A stretch of DNA of 57,860 nucleotides from PFJX01 sp031426735 (GTDB lineage: Bacteria > Pseudomonadota > Gammaproteobacteria > Burkholderiales > Thiobacillaceae), in contig JASJPK010000081.1 of NCBI GenBank assembly GCA_031426735.1, positions 1 to 57,860 on the forward strand, written 5' to 3'. Numbering within the stretch: the first letter of the stretch is position 1; each line of letters begins with the position of its first letter. The notes under the pieces are model-generated. The model was not told the origin of the DNA, did no database searches, and saw only the letters and a list, made by a program, of their open reading frames with translations. Position numbers and translations under genes: made by a program. This document shows, one piece after another, positions 57,845-57,860 of the stretch.

Positions 57845-57860
57845 GGGGAACTCGGAATGC

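Overview
The window is GC-rich, densely coded chromosomal DNA, most likely from a denitrifying or facultatively anaerobic betaproteobacterium (Rhodocyclales/Nitrosomonadales type). The petABC-sspAB order, the FlgM/FlgN pair, a Sec-exported clade II nitrous oxide reductase and an rnf operon ending in rnfA all point that way. The placement is inferred from gene content, not from a phylogeny. No rRNA, CRISPR array, prophage or transposase gene was seen.

Layout. (1) 1-4793: most of an rnf operon (rnfC, an unknown gene, rnfD, rnfG, rnfE, rnfA, then a small Cys-rich membrane protein); rnfB is presumably upstream of the window. (2) 5149-15421: a defence island whose five genes overlap end to start: an excisionase-like HTH protein, a PLD-SNF2 helicase, a 1397-residue methyltransferase/specificity protein, an ABC/RecF-type ATPase and a RhuM protein. 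Its core resembles helicase-methylase-ATPase (Hma-like) systems. (3) 15548-30158, minus strand: a clade II nos cluster. NosZ has its own FNR-type promoter and terminator. It is followed by a diheme cytochrome c, NosB, NosD, NosG, NosH, NosF, NosL and a MenA-like prenyltransferase. A second block holds a Tsx-like porin, a bile-acid-symporter-family protein, NosY, a TlpA thioredoxin, a second NosD and a small anchored periplasmic protein. (4) 30538-37501, plus strand: a tightly packed operon encoding a GAF-HlyD protein, a PqqD-M50 protease-HlyD fusion, a SecA-like ATPase without the usual C-terminal half and a periplasmic adaptor. A 36-codon ORF with a good ribosome-binding site precedes it. I know of no described system with this exact composition and regard it as the best candidate for something new.

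(5) 37520-41685: a DUF2189-like membrane protein, a small coiled-coil pair, methionine gamma-lyase, a MITE-like repeat, an HMA metal-binding protein, FlgN and FlgM (with a FliA/sigma-28 promoter). (6) 41710-50003, minus strand: HtrA protease, then a six-gene signalling cluster: HD-GYP response regulator, PhnD-like periplasmic protein, membrane hybrid kinase, H-NOX heme sensor and soluble hybrid kinase. (7) 50209-57844: cytochrome bc1 (petABC), sspA, sspB, tRNA-Thr, a Sel1-repeat protein, a YchJ-like protein, a dienelactone-hydrolase-like protein, TonB and MltA.

Together these genes describe an organism that makes low-potential electrons through Rnf, respires N2O through an oxygen-regulated quinol-linked Nos pathway, senses NO or O2 with H-NOX, and has a bc1 complex for aerobic or nitrate respiration. 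Palindromic repeats of REP/MITE type occur between genes and also inside two reading frames (the methyltransferase and the tlpA gene).
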